Source of the DNA: Bacteroidota bacterium
Lineage (GTDB): Bacteria; Bacteroidota; Bacteroidia; Bacteroidales; P3
NCBI GenBank assembly: GCA_017860255.1
Contig: JAFNAR010000002.1
Location: 62,001-126,000 of the forward strand
Direction of reading: 5' to 3'
DNA length: 64,000 nt
Position 1 is the first letter of the stretch. Every line of letters starts with the position of its first letter. The translations under genes were made by a program, and so were the position numbers. The notes under the pieces were generated by a model. That model was not told the DNA's origin. It searched no databases and saw only the letters and a list, made by a program, of their open reading frames with translations. Shown here piece by piece: positions 54,261 to 63,321 of the stretch.

Positions 54261-54383
54261 TAATATTTGGAAAGATTATACATGATCAATAAATATATGT
54301 AACATCAATAGAAAAAGGAAAATATCATAAAGATAATAATAATTTATGGGTAGTTTTTTTGAAAAGAAACTCTTCTTCCGTTT

Positions 54384-56729
54384 TTATGAATGAATATACT
54401 TTTCCATCGTTAATCGTGCCATAAGATAACTTATTGTTGATTCGGCACCTTGGTTTAAGTTTACATGGGTTTTCTCTAATCCATCATAACACCCTGCAGT
54501 ACAAGGATTATAAATGATTTGATGTAAACGATTTTCTCCTAAGAACCAATTAAATGCTGTTTCCATTTTCAACCTATAGTCTTCATTCATTAGTTTATCA
54601 TAAAAAATACTTAGTGTCATTATTGAATAAGCCACATCAATTGCTTGTTCACCAAAATGTTCTGATGTACCTCCTTTTTGAAGCCAGCTTTTATTTGAAA
54701 TTACTTCTATCCCATTTCCATTAAACGTCTTTGATAGAAGAAAATCTAATGAAGTAATAGCTATTTCTTTATATATGGCTTCCTTTGTAATTAACCAAGT
54801 GTATAACATTGCTTCTGGTAATATACTATTAGCATATGTAAGATAGCTTTCAAACCATTGCCATGTTCTACTTGATTCAAATTTATACATATCAACTAAA
54901 CGATTCGCAAATGTTTTTAGAAAAATAAGGTTCTCTGGATGTGTATTAATATTATTTGCGTAATATATTCCTTTTATTACAAAAGCCATTGAACGAGTTG
55001 AACTTATATTTTTCATTGAGTGAAGTGATTTTTGAAATATGGTTTCTGCAAGAGTAATTATTTCTGTTGGTAGTGTTTCCTTTATAGAAAGAAGATAACC
55101 TAAAGCCCAAACTGCTCTTCCATTTGAATCATCTAAATTTACTTCACTATTCTGATTTGTAAATTTTTTTTCTTTATCCATGTAGTTCAAAAAATCTCCT
55201 TTTCCCTGCCAACATAATTCTATAAAATTGAGATATTTGATTATATCACTTATATATTCTTTATTATTTGTCAATTTATAATTCATACACATTGCTACAA
55301 GAGCACGTGCATTATCGTCAAGAGTATATCCTGAAGAAATATCCGGCCTATTTATTTTTGAAAACTGAATTATTCCAATATCTGTAGTCATTCTCTTAAT
55401 ATGACTAAGGTCTATTGCTGGATAATTGTATCTCATCTTTATTTTTTCATTTGCTATTTTTTCAAATAGTTGAGCATGAGCAATTGCTGAATTTTCCCAC
55501 ACAGTTGGTACTATAGCCTGTAAAGTGTTTGAGCTTAAATGTCTTCTTAGTGTTCTATTGTCAAGTAAGCTAATAACACTGCTTGCTAATTGTTTTGAAT
55601 TACGGAAATCAAAAATTATACCTGTTTTCTTTGTCAACATTTCTTTTGCATGAGGAATTGGAGTTGAAATAATTGGACAAGCACAACTCATTGCATAAAC
55701 AAACGTTCCACTTACTGCTTGATTAGGATCATTTGTAGTAAATAAATAAATATCTGTTAACTGTAAATATTCAAGCAAATCTGATAATGATAAATAAGAG
55801 TTAATAAATCTCACATGTTTTTGAAGCGATAGTTTTTCAACCAAGGTTTCAAGACTTTTGCGATATTTCTCTCCTTCATATTTAACTACTTCTGGATGAG
55901 TTTTTCCTATAATAAGAAATACAGTTTCAGAACATCGCTTTACAATTTCTGGTAATGCTTTAATAGTTGTTTCAATACTCTTTCCCGAACTTAATAAACC
56001 AAAAGTTGTTAGGATATTTTTATCTTGAAGATTATATTTCTTTTTTAATTGACGTTTATCTAAATGTAATACTAAATGGGTTCCATGAGCAATTAAGTTA
56101 ATTTTCTCTTTTGATACTCCATAATCTTCAATTAGAATTTTTTCAGAAGTATTAGTCATAACAACTATAGATTGACAAAGATTAACTAAGTTATTAACTT
56201 TTAATCTCAATTTTTTATCAGGTTGTGACAATACAGTATGAAAAACAATCACTATTGGCTTTTCAATTTCATTTAATAACTCAACAAAAGCTTGTTCTTG
56301 CTGAATAAAGAATCCAAATTCATGCTGAATTAATACAATTTGAATATTATTATCCTCATTAATCAATCTTCCTATTCTTTTGTAATCAATTGCATTAGAT
56401 GTATCAAGAACAAATTTAACATCTTTGGCATAATTATAATTTGCTTTACCTGATTCTAGGGCACATATTTTAATTGAAAATGAATCACTAAATTTATTAT
56501 TTAATGATTTAATTAAATCCTGAGAATAGGTTGCTATTCCACATTCTCTTGGAGGAAAAGAAGTAATAACAAGTATTTCAGGTCGTTTTTGAATAGCTTT
56601 TTGTACAATATTTTGTCGATTTAAAGGCAAACTAATTGATTGTTTATAGGTTATTAGTTTATAATCAAAAGGAATATTTAAACTTTTTATGTTTTCACTT
56701 ATCTGATTTAATTTTGTTTTCACTTCCAT
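54384..56729 (-). CDS. GT4 glycosyltransferase fused to an alpha/alpha-barrel glycoside-processing-like domain
   Basis: 781 residues. Residues about 40-420 are a GT-B fold glycosyltransferase: ERECGIATYSQDL, KYNLQDKNILTTFGLLSSGKSIETTIKALPE and TGTFVYAMSCACPIISTPIPHAKEM. Residues about 440-781 are helical hairpins (TLDDNARALVAMCMNYKLT; NSEVNLDDSNGRAVWALGYLLS) like the (alpha/alpha)6 barrels of glycoside hydrolases or phosphorylases. Immediately before it (one-base overlap) is a GH130 phosphorylase gene. Together they could build or recycle a mannose-containing oligosaccharide. The fused C-terminal domain is unassigned. Confidence 0.75.
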   Translation of the reverse strand: MEVKTKLNQISENIKSLNIPFDYKLITYKQSISLPLNRQNIVQKAIQKRPEILVITSFPPRECGIATYSQDLIKSLNNKFSDSFSIKICALESGKANYNYAKDVKFVLDTSNAIDYKRIGRLINEDNNIQIVLIQHEFGFFIQQEQAFVELLNEIEKPIVIVFHTVLSQPDKKLRLKVNNLVNLCQSIVVMTNTSEKILIEDYGVSKEKINLIAHGTHLVLHLDKRQLKKKYNLQDKNILTTFGLLSSGKSIETTIKALPEIVKRCSETVFLIIGKTHPEVVKYEGEKYRKSLETLVEKLSLQKHVRFINSYLSLSDLLEYLQLTDIYLFTTNDPNQAVSGTFVYAMSCACPIISTPIPHAKEMLTKKTGIIFDFRNSKQLASSVISLLDNRTLRRHLSSNTLQAIVPTVWENSAIAHAQLFEKIANEKIKMRYNYPAIDLSHIKRMTTDIGIIQFSKINRPDISSGYTLDDNARALVAMCMNYKLTNNKEYISDIIKYLNFIELCWQGKGDFLNYMDKEKKFTNQNSEVNLDDSNGRAVWALGYLLSIKETLPTEIITLAETIFQKSLHSMKNISSTRSMAFVIKGIYYANNINTHPENLIFLKTFANRLVDMYKFESSRTWQWFESYLTYANSILPEAMLYTWLITKEAIYKEIAITSLDFLLSKTFNGNGIEVISNKSWLQKGGTSEHFGEQAIDVAYSIMTLSIFYDKLMNEDYRLKMETAFNWFLGENRLHQIIYNPCTAGCYDGLEKTHVNLNQGAESTISYLMARLTMEKYIHS

Positions 56730-57757
56730 TATATATTTTTGTAAGTTAATAATTCAGTTACTAATTCAGTTAAATTTACTGATGCTGTTGCGATATATTT
56801 GTCAGCAGCACCATAATAAATAAATAAAGTATTTCCAAAAATAGCTGTACCTGTAGGAAAAACAACATTATTCACATCTCCATATAATTCCCATTCATAT
56901 TCAGGATAAAATAAAGGATAAGGAAGTCGAGCTAATAAAATGGATGGGTCTTTTAAGTCTAATAATGCTGCACAAGCACTATAAACTGGTCCATTTTCAT
57001 CTTCAACTCCATGATAAATCAAAAGCCAACCACCTGGAGTTTCTATTGGAGGACAACCACCTCCTATATAGCTTGATTCATGTTCATAAAAAGGATCAAA
57101 TACAATGTTTTTAGGAAATGAGTTGAAGTAGTCTATCCAAAATTCTTTTGTGAGATCGGTTAATTCTTTTACTGAAACAATTTGAATACCAGGTCTAATA
57201 CGATGTAAAAACACAAAATTTCCATTAATTTTACGAGGGAAAAAAATAACATTTTTATCCCATAGGATTGTTTTCTTATCTGGATCAGATTTCTTGTAAT
57301 AAAACTTATGATTTTGATAGTAATTTATATTTACTTTTAAAGATTGAGCCATTCGCACAAACTCTGCATATGTGATGTTAGGGACAATTATCCCTTGTTT
57401 ATCGAAGTGTTTTAAATCTCTTGAAATAGCATAAGCTCCACGTGCATTTATTCCATCGTAAGCAGTATAAGTCAAATAATATAAATCATCTATTTTTACT
57501 ATTCTTGCATCTTCAACTCCCTTTGATTCATATTCAAATTCGGATACCATAATAGGTTTGTCCCATCTTTCAACCAAAGTCAATGGTCCATCTAATCGAC
57601 AGTAACCTATGCTTGAATAATTACCTTCTTTAACTGCACGATAAAATATATGAACACTATCTCCCTCTCTTATTACTGCAGGATTTATTACTGCTCCATT
57701 TTCAAATTCAATATCAGTTTTTGAAAGAATTATTCCTTCTTTAATTAGATTTATCAT
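56729..57757 (-). CDS. GH130 family glycoside phosphorylase/hydrolase
   Basis: A 342-residue five-bladed propeller of glycoside hydrolase family 130, which mostly phosphorolyses beta-mannosides. Typical motifs: NPAVIREGDSVHIFYRAVKEG, SKGVEDARIVKIDDLYYLTYTAYDG with the catalytic-acid Asp/Glu region, IGGGCPPIETPGGWLLIYHGVE and PTGTAIFGNTLFIYYGAADK. The exact mannoside cannot be read. It is the first gene of the pair with the GT4 fusion, sharing one base with it. Confidence 0.9.
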   Translation of the reverse strand: MINLIKEGIILSKTDIEFENGAVINPAVIREGDSVHIFYRAVKEGNYSSIGYCRLDGPLTLVERWDKPIMVSEFEYESKGVEDARIVKIDDLYYLTYTAYDGINARGAYAISRDLKHFDKQGIIVPNITYAEFVRMAQSLKVNINYYQNHKFYYKKSDPDKKTILWDKNVIFFPRKINGNFVFLHRIRPGIQIVSVKELTDLTKEFWIDYFNSFPKNIVFDPFYEHESSYIGGGCPPIETPGGWLLIYHGVEDENGPVYSACAALLDLKDPSILLARLPYPLFYPEYEWELYGDVNNVVFPTGTAIFGNTLFIYYGAADKYIATASVNLTELVTELLTYKNI

Positions 57758-57814
57758 ATTTTTTGTTTTTGTTTATCTATCAGAAAAATCGAATAGATAA
57801 TGTTTCCGATTTAT

Positions 57815-58903
57815 TTATTTTTTAATCGGTTTAAGTTTTAATAGATGACTTGTTGTGTCGCCTAATAGAAAGCCCCATGGTTTCAAGGGTTCTATGTGAT
57901 CGAAAATAAGCTTTATTATTGCAAGTAATGGTATAGAAAGAAACATTCCAGATACTCCCCACAAGGCATTTCCTGCCAATACTACTATAATAGAAAAAAG
58001 TGCATTGATTTTTACTTTCGAAGCTACTATCTTAGGAACTAGAAAATAATTGTCTAAAAACTGAACAAATGTATAAAGTGCTAATACATAAAATGCGTAC
58101 CAAGCTGTTGTTTTTGTTGCCAAAGCAATTATCATAGGTAAAGTTACTGCAACCATTCCTCCTATATAAGGGATAAGGTTTAATAAAGCTCCAAGTACTC
58201 CAAGTAATATAGCATAATCTATTCCAATTATTAGAAGTCCTGCTGAATTAAGCACAGCAACAATAATTAATTCAATTATTAATCCTGATAAGTAGCGTTG
58301 CACAACTGTTTTTATCTCAGAGATTATTTCTCTAACTCTTTCTTTATAATTTGTTGGGAAAAGCTTGCAAATGAATTCAAATAAATGAGATTTATAATAT
58401 AATATAAAGAATATATAGATTGGGATTAAGACCATTGATATTATCCCACTTCCTAAAGAAATAATCTTTTGTCCAATTAATAATCCATTATTGTCAATAA
58501 GTTGCTTGCGTATTTTTATTATCCAATCATCTATCAATTGACGATCTATGTCAATATATTTAGATAGAGAAATGATTGATTGATTCGCCATAGAAGCTAA
58601 TTTATCAACAAAGCTTGGCCATGATTCTGTAAATCCACTGATTTGCCATACTAGTAATAAACCAATACCTCCAATAAATATGGTTATTAGTAATAAAGTA
58701 AAGAAAATTGCGATGAGTCTGTTTATTTTTCTTCTAACAAAAAAATTAACTATAGGATTAATTAATATTGCTATAATGCCAGCAAAGACAAGTGGAATAA
58801 TAATATCTTGAACATTATACAAAATAGATATAAAGGCAATTATTCCGATTAAGAAAATACTTGCCTTTATATAGAATGGCAATATTACTTGTTTACTTAT
58901 CAC
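57815..58903 (-). CDS. AI-2E family (PerM) transporter
   Basis: About 362 residues with eight predicted helices, from a GTG start at 58903 (VISKQVILPFYIKASIFL), the usual N-terminus of these proteins. A longer reading from TTG 58936 overlaps the preceding gene by 44 bases. Family traits: VWQISGFTESWP region, FFILYYKSHLFEFICKLFP, LLNLIPYIGGMVAVTLPMI and a C-terminal SGMFLSIPLLAIIKLIFD. Members export or import small molecules, including the autoinducer AI-2 in some cases; the substrate here is unknown. Confidence 0.85.
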   Translation of the reverse strand: MISKQVILPFYIKASIFLIGIIAFISILYNVQDIIIPLVFAGIIAILINPIVNFFVRRKINRLIAIFFTLLLITIFIGGIGLLLVWQISGFTESWPSFVDKLASMANQSIISLSKYIDIDRQLIDDWIIKIRKQLIDNNGLLIGQKIISLGSGIISMVLIPIYIFFILYYKSHLFEFICKLFPTNYKERVREIISEIKTVVQRYLSGLIIELIIVAVLNSAGLLIIGIDYAILLGVLGALLNLIPYIGGMVAVTLPMIIALATKTTAWYAFYVLALYTFVQFLDNYFLVPKIVASKVKINALFSIIVVLAGNALWGVSGMFLSIPLLAIIKLIFDHIEPLKPWGFLLGDTTSHLLKLKPIKK

Positions 58904-59297
58904 TTTCTTGTGATTTGGATAGTTTTCTTGATACAAAGTATTGTATAATTAGTCCTCCTACCAATTTAATAGCACTTGGATGCTTTACAATAAATGTTGT
59001 AAAACCTGATTGTAAAATACTTCCAAATATATTTCTAATAGGATGGTTTGACTTATCATCGGGTGATTTTTTTGAAATAAAACCTCCTATTAGTCCTATT
59101 GCGGAGGCAATTAAATTACTCATTAAAAACGGTGAAGAAGTAATATCTTTTAGTGTATTCTTTATTAGGCTCACAGGCTTTAACGTCTCAATAGTATTAT
59201 AAAAATGTTCTTTCAATAATTGTCCTTGAATTTCTTGATCTTCTTCTAATTTGAGTATTAAATTTTTAAGATCTAAAGCGGAATTTATTGTTTGCAT
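58893..59297 (-). CDS. Small membrane-associated protein of unknown function
   Basis: 134 residues: an amphipathic/coiled N-terminal part (DLKNLILKLEEDQEIQGQLLKEHFYNTIETLKP), then glycine-rich hydrophobic segments (LIASAIGLIGGFISKKSPDDKS, FTTFIVKHPSAIKLVGGLIIQYFV). Resembles proteins that lie beside the holin-like and YtxH genes in Bacteroidota stress clusters, but I do not know its family name. The order AI-2E, this gene, holin-like, YtxH suggests one envelope module. Confidence 0.65.
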   Translation of the reverse strand: MQTINSALDLKNLILKLEEDQEIQGQLLKEHFYNTIETLKPVSLIKNTLKDITSSPFLMSNLIASAIGLIGGFISKKSPDDKSNHPIRNIFGSILQSGFTTFIVKHPSAIKLVGGLIIQYFVSRKLSKSQESDK

Positions 59298-59317
59298 AAT
59301 ATTTTATTTGAATTTGA

Positions 59318-59668
59318 TTATTTAATTTCTTTACTTATTATCCTTACTATTTTATCATAGTAAATTCTCTTAATCCATTTACCCAAAAAGAAATAGAAAA
59401 TAAGAGAGATGAGAAGATTAATAGCTCCAACAGCAAAGAATCCATAATAAATATTAGCTAATAAATCCCCAATCCATAAAGCTATTCCTAAATTAATAAA
59501 AAGGAAAAAACAAAAGAAAAAGAATAAAACAAAAGAAATTGGTATAAAAGAAGAAATTCCATCTGAGACCTTGTCAATGAGTTTCAATTTTACAATTTCA
59601 AAGCTAGTTTTACCGTATTCTGTGGTTTTTTCTAATAGCGATTCAATAGATTTTATACTCTCTTCCAT
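59318..59668 (-). CDS. Phage-holin-superfamily-like (DUF1469) membrane protein
   Basis: 116 residues: an N-terminal helix with TEYGKTSFEIVKLKLIDKVSDGISSFIPI, two membrane helices (about 38-60 and 70-95) and a basic C-terminus (KWIKRIYYDKIVRIISKEIK). The layout matches DUF1469/holin III-like proteins found in stress operons with YtxH. Probably not a phage gene; there is no other phage gene nearby. Confidence 0.78.
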   Translation of the reverse strand: MEESIKSIESLLEKTTEYGKTSFEIVKLKLIDKVSDGISSFIPISFVLFFFFCFFLFINLGIALWIGDLLANIYYGFFAVGAINLLISLIFYFFLGKWIKRIYYDKIVRIISKEIK

Positions 59669-59782
59669 AATATTGGTTTTTATTATTTTGTTGATTAATA
59701 TTAATTACAAGAATCCTCCCAAAAATATAATCACTATTATTTATTCTGGGCAGATTCAATATTGAAAATTATTTGAGAAGGT

Positions 59783-60052
59783 TTATTTTTTGACTTCTTT
59801 TTCTGTTTCTTCAGATTTGTTTTTAACCTCATCTGTAAAGTCCTTAACGTCTTCTTTTACTTTTTCAAATTTTTCGGAAATGCCATCAATAAAATCACTG
59901 AATTTGTCTTTCAATGTATCAATATCATCTTGTCCCTTTTTACATATTTTTTTCCTGGTTGTTGAACCTTTTTCTGGAGCAAATAAAACTCCTAATATTG
60001 AGCCTAAGGCAACACCTGCCACAACTCCTAAAACAATTTTTCCTGTACTCAT
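59783..60052 (-). CDS. YtxH domain protein
   Basis: 89 residues. The N-terminus MSTGKIVLGVVAGVALGSILGVLFAPEKGSTTRKKI is the YtxH/gas-vesicle-like segment (one membrane helix, then APEKG with a basic turn). A Lys/Glu-rich amphipathic coiled coil follows. YtxH proteins are induced by general stress in Bacillus; here it sits with CsbD, lmo0937 and the holin-like gene, so a similar stress role is likely. Confidence 0.9.
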   Translation of the reverse strand: MSTGKIVLGVVAGVALGSILGVLFAPEKGSTTRKKICKKGQDDIDTLKDKFSDFIDGISEKFEKVKEDVKDFTDEVKNKSEETEKEVKK

Positions 60053-60094
60053 AATGTTTTTATATTATAATATTTATTCTTTTGATTTTGTAAA

Positions 60095-60250
60095 CTATCT
60101 TCTAGTAGTTTGTCTAATGATTTGTAGCAATATAGCTATAATTGCAATAACAAGTAGGATATGAATCATGCCTACTACATGAAAGGAGAAGAACCCAATA
60201 GCCCATCCAATTACTAATACTACTGCTATAACATAAATTAGATTTCTCAT
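60095..60250 (-). CDS. lmo0937-family small membrane protein
   Basis: 51 residues, from the ATG at 60248-60250 to TAG at 60095-60097: MRNLIYVIAVVLVIGWAIGF, then VGMIHILLVIAIIAILLQII and a basic end (RQTTRR). This is the lmo0937 pattern (two helices, GW/IGFF turn, IHILL...AI). Too short for many gene callers. Located between the YtxH gene and a disrupted beta-barrel gene. Confidence 0.85.
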   Translation of the reverse strand: MRNLIYVIAVVLVIGWAIGFFSFHVVGMIHILLVIAIIAILLQIIRQTTRR

Positions 60251-60262
60251 GATATTGAGTCT

Positions 60263-60901
60263 TTATAAACGAATTCCTAGTGTAAGTCCACCCCATACAT
60301 TTTTGTAACGTGGAGTTGATGAAGTGCCATTGCCATTATTATTATATAGATCCCATCCAATTCTTGCTGCAAATACAAAGTTTCTAAAATTAATATCTGC
60401 ACCAGTGGCTAAAGAGAGTGTATTTTTACGAATATTTTCGTTCTCAAACTCACTTTCTAAGATAATGTCAGATATTGGATTTTCAAATACATCTTTTTGT
60501 TTCATAAAATAAGAGTATTGAGGACCAACTAATAATGTTACGTATTCAATAGGCTTGAAAGCAAAAAATATTGGAATATCAAGATAATTGGTAGTACGAG
60601 TAAAATTTACATTAGCTCCAAGAACTTTCCCTGATGCACTAAATCCTTTTTGTGAGAAAAGAAGTTAAGGTTGAATGCCAATAATTTTATCTAATATAGG
60701 GATACTAACAAATATACCACCAACAAAACCTATTTTAGGATCTGCTTGATATTCTTCATTCTTAGAATCGTACATATTAGAAATGTTTATACCAGCTTTT
60801 ACTCCAACATGTAGAAGGTTACGGGTATCATTGTCGTTTTGTGCACTAAGATTGCCTACCATTAATATAATGGCAGCAATGGTTATTATTGGTTTTTTCA
60901 T
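60263..60901 (-). pseudogene. Outer membrane beta-barrel protein interrupted by an in-frame stop
   Basis: Two parts in the same frame make one gene of 213 codons: the N-terminal part (signal peptide, then HVGVKAGINISNMYD, ends IIGIQP) and a C-terminal part with LLFSQKGFSASGKVLGANVNFT, VTLLVGPQYSYF and WGGLTLGIRL. Between them, at 60665-60667, stands a TAA after GIQP, where homologous barrels commonly read Q-P-E-L-L-F-S-Q. A GAA-to-TAA change would do this. No other lesion is seen in either part. Confidence 0.78.
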
Positions 60902-60936
60902 TTGATTAATTTATTAAGTGTAGTGATACTACTAAG

Positions 60937-61377
60937 TTACTTGGTTAAATTTTTAAAGGCTTTGCCTAATTCGTCCAAATCATTATTAAATTCTATTTTA
61001 AACTCAGACCATTTAGTTTTTTCATCATCTTTATAATCAGCAAGCGATTTTTCCAATAAGTTGTTTCTTTTTTCAAGTTCAGCTAATCTTTTTTCATTTT
61101 TAGCTTTTTGAATTTTGTTTTCCTTAGATATTTTTAATTTGAAATCTGCAATACTTTTCTTATTCATGCTTATTCTTTCAGCAGCTTCTTGTCTAAAGAG
61201 TAGTATTGAATCTTGTTTGGCTTGCGATAGTTCTTGATTTGCTATTTGAACTTCTTTGTTAGCATCGTTAACATTGTTTCTTGCAGCTTCAACCTTTTCA
61301 TCAGAAGATAAGCATCCTACTAAAATTGTTCCTGACATTAACATTGTTATGCTAAGGATAAAAATTGTTTTTTTCAT
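60937..61377 (-). CDS. Coiled-coil lipoprotein
   Basis: 146 residues: lipoprotein signal peptide (lipobox LVGC, Cys22), then a coiled-coil (EKVEAARNNVNDANKEVQIANQELSQAKQ; EKRLAELEKRNNLLEKSLADYK) and an acidic/amphipathic C-terminus. Similar lipoproteins occur near CsbD and YtxH genes in Bacteroidota. Function unknown. Confidence 0.75.
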   Translation of the reverse strand: MKKTIFILSITMLMSGTILVGCLSSDEKVEAARNNVNDANKEVQIANQELSQAKQDSILLFRQEAAERISMNKKSIADFKLKISKENKIQKAKNEKRLAELEKRNNLLEKSLADYKDDEKTKWSEFKIEFNNDLDELGKAFKNLTK

Positions 61378-61440
61378 TGTGATTTTTTTGATTTTAAAAA
61401 TTATTTATTTCGGATATTAATATATAGATTGTGCGATTTA

Positions 61441-61626
61441 TTACAATTCTGCAATTATTTTATCCAATTCTTCTTTTGTTTTACCTAATTTAATCTGAAG
61501 TTTTCCAAGCATCTCATCTTTTTTCCCTTCAAGATACATTAAATCATCATCATTAAGAGTGGCAAATTTCATTTTGAGTTTGCCTTTTTGCTCATTCCAG
61601 TTTCCTTTAACAAGTTCTTTATTCAT
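61441..61626 (-). CDS. CsbD family stress protein
   Basis: 61 residues of the CsbD four-helix type: ELVKGNWNEQKGKLKMKFATLNDDDLMYLEGKKDEMLGKLQIKLG. The NWNEQKGK-type start and EGK.DEMLGKLQ repeat are diagnostic. CsbD is a general-stress protein whose mechanism is unknown. Confidence 0.93.
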   Translation of the reverse strand: MNKELVKGNWNEQKGKLKMKFATLNDDDLMYLEGKKDEMLGKLQIKLGKTKEELDKIIAEL

Positions 61627-61733
61627 TTTAATTTGTGTATTAATTTACTCTGCAAAGGTGCGACAGCTAACCTAATTAACTGTTATATAATTAAATAAAT
61701 ATATTACATCATTCACACATCCTTCTATTAGAA

Positions 61734-61865
61734 TTATAATCCAATAATTCCTTCTATTTTACCCTTATTATTGCGTTTAGCAATTTTATCGGCTCGTTTT
61801 TCTTTTTTACTTCTTAAAGGGACTTTTTTACCCGATTTTTCTTTTCCATCTTTTTCTTTAGACAT
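61734..61865 (-). CDS. Small lysine-rich protein
   Basis: 43 residues (MSKEKDGKEKSGKK, then KRADKIAKRNNKGKIEGIIGL) from ATG 61863-61865 to TAA 61734-61736. Rich in Lys, with a short hydrophobic C-terminus. Similar small basic proteins occur beside stress genes in this phylum, but I cannot name a family. Its placement between CsbD and the cupin gene supports it. Confidence 0.65.
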   Translation of the reverse strand: MSKEKDGKEKSGKKVPLRSKKEKRADKIAKRNNKGKIEGIIGL

Positions 61866-61962
61866 ATTGTTTTTATTTAAGTTTTGCATTTAGCTATATC
61901 TCTTTACTCCACCACCAAATATTAGCAATTAAGAAAAGGCTTATATTATTAACTTTCAAAAA

Positions 61963-62304
61963 TTATAATTCGTAATCGCTTTTAATAACAGTTAATATCA
62001 TTTTGAAACGACCATTAGGATTTATATAATTTGACTCATGTGCTGGGATTACTAATGATTGACCGGTGAGTAGGAGGTGGGGTACTCCTTCAATAACAAC
62101 CTCTGCTTGTCCTTCAATTACTTGAACAAAGGTATCGAATGGAGTAATTTTTTCTGTTAACCCTTCACCACTATCAACAGACATAAGAGTAATGTTGCCT
62201 GTTGATTTTTTTAAGATAGTCTTAACGACAACTGAATTAGCCACATATTCGATAATTTCCACCGTAATATGAACTTTAGATTTCTCTACTTCTATATTAT
62301 TCAT
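61963..62304 (-). CDS. Cupin-domain protein
   Basis: 113 residues with a single cupin barrel: NITLMSVDSGEGLTEKITPFDTFVQVIEGQAEVVIEGVPHLLLTGQSLVIPAHESNYINPNGRFKMILTVIK. The G(X)5HXH-type motif is not fully conserved (ITPFDTFVQVIEG lacks the His pair), while PAHE in the second motif keeps one His. It may bind a ligand without a metal, or be a small redox or stress protein. It sits between CsbD and AraC in the stress cluster. Confidence 0.8.
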   Translation of the reverse strand: MNNIEVEKSKVHITVEIIEYVANSVVVKTILKKSTGNITLMSVDSGEGLTEKITPFDTFVQVIEGQAEVVIEGVPHLLLTGQSLVIPAHESNYINPNGRFKMILTVIKSDYEL

Positions 62305-62404
62305 GTTATTTTCTTTTTCTAATTGTGAATAAATAATTAAAGTACAAAGTTCGATGGATAAATATCATTATCTATTACACAATTTAAGAAAAGAATTACA
62401 TGAT

Positions 62405-62965
62405 TCACGCATCCTCAAGATTGACTCGCCTTTTATCTTTTAGCTTTTTAAAGAAGGTAGGGGTTAGCCCTGTTGTTTTTTTGAATTGATTGGATAAATG
62501 TGCAACACTGCTATAATTCAATTTATAGGAAATCTCGGTTAAACTTAGCTCATCATAAATTAGTAGCTCCTTAACTCGTTCTATTTTATGATTGATTATA
62601 TAATGTTCAATAGTGATACCTGTAACTTCTGAAAAAAGATTTGCAAGATAAGTATAGTTTAAATTGAGTTTTAGACTTAAAAAGTCAGAAAAATTCGTTT
62701 TTGGAACTTCTTCCGAATAATGAACCATTTCAATTATTATATTCTTTATTTTCTCAACTAAAATGGCCTTTTTATCATCCATAAGCTCAAGTCCTGTTTT
62801 TAATAAAGCAGCTTTCAGAATTGAGCGTTGTTCTTCAGTTATTGTCTCATAAATATTTACTTCACCTAAATTAACAACACTATAGTGAAGTCCTAATTTG
62901 TCAAGTTCTGATTTTACAACCATTTTACAGCGAATGCTCACCATATATTTAATGTATAGTTTCAT
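62405..62965 (-). CDS. AraC-family transcriptional regulator
   Basis: 186 residues. The C-terminal part (about 85-180) is an AraC helix-turn-helix pair (LKLNLNYTYLANLFSEVTGITIEHYIINHKIERVKELL, then LSLTEISYKLNYSSVAHLSNQFKKTTGLTPTFFKKL). The N-terminal 80 residues are not the usual cupin but a short alpha/beta segment (LGLHYSVVNLGEVNIYE). This short type is often found with stress genes in Bacteroidota and probably controls the cluster to its left. No sensor domain is evident. Confidence 0.85.
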   Translation of the reverse strand: MKLYIKYMVSIRCKMVVKSELDKLGLHYSVVNLGEVNIYETITEEQRSILKAALLKTGLELMDDKKAILVEKIKNIIIEMVHYSEEVPKTNFSDFLSLKLNLNYTYLANLFSEVTGITIEHYIINHKIERVKELLIYDELSLTEISYKLNYSSVAHLSNQFKKTTGLTPTFFKKLKDKRRVNLEDA

Positions 62966-63321
62966 ATTTATTGCATTAATATTTTTTCTAATATAAAGCT
63001 TATCTTGAAAATTCAGATTATTTTAAATTAAAAAATCTAAATAGAATAAAGATATAAAGAAAGTAGTTTGTCCAGATAAGCTAAGTAATTAAAACTATAA
63101 ATAGGTTTTCTTTATAAAAAATAGGTAGTATTAAATAGAAAAATAGGCAAAATTTTCACGCTTTATTTATCTGACTATCATTATTTAGTCTTATTGTACG
63201 TAAGGTAGATAAAATTGTTTCTTTTATGTTATAAAAAACAATTGAGTTGAAACTAGGAAATTCAATTATTGATTTAAGGTTAATTTTATCCCTAAATTTG
63301 TTTTTCCATATAATTTTCCTC
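62966..63321. other. Gene-free stretch between the AraC gene and the last beta-barrel gene
   Basis: AT-rich, no ORF that I accept on either strand and no strong hairpin. It must hold the minus-strand promoter of the AraC gene, but no TTTG/TAnnTTTG pair is clear. Confidence 0.6.

Noticed and set aside
59318-59668. Prophage remnant suggested by the holin-like gene
   Set aside because: No other phage gene nearby; its neighbours are stress-cluster genes common in Bacteroidota.
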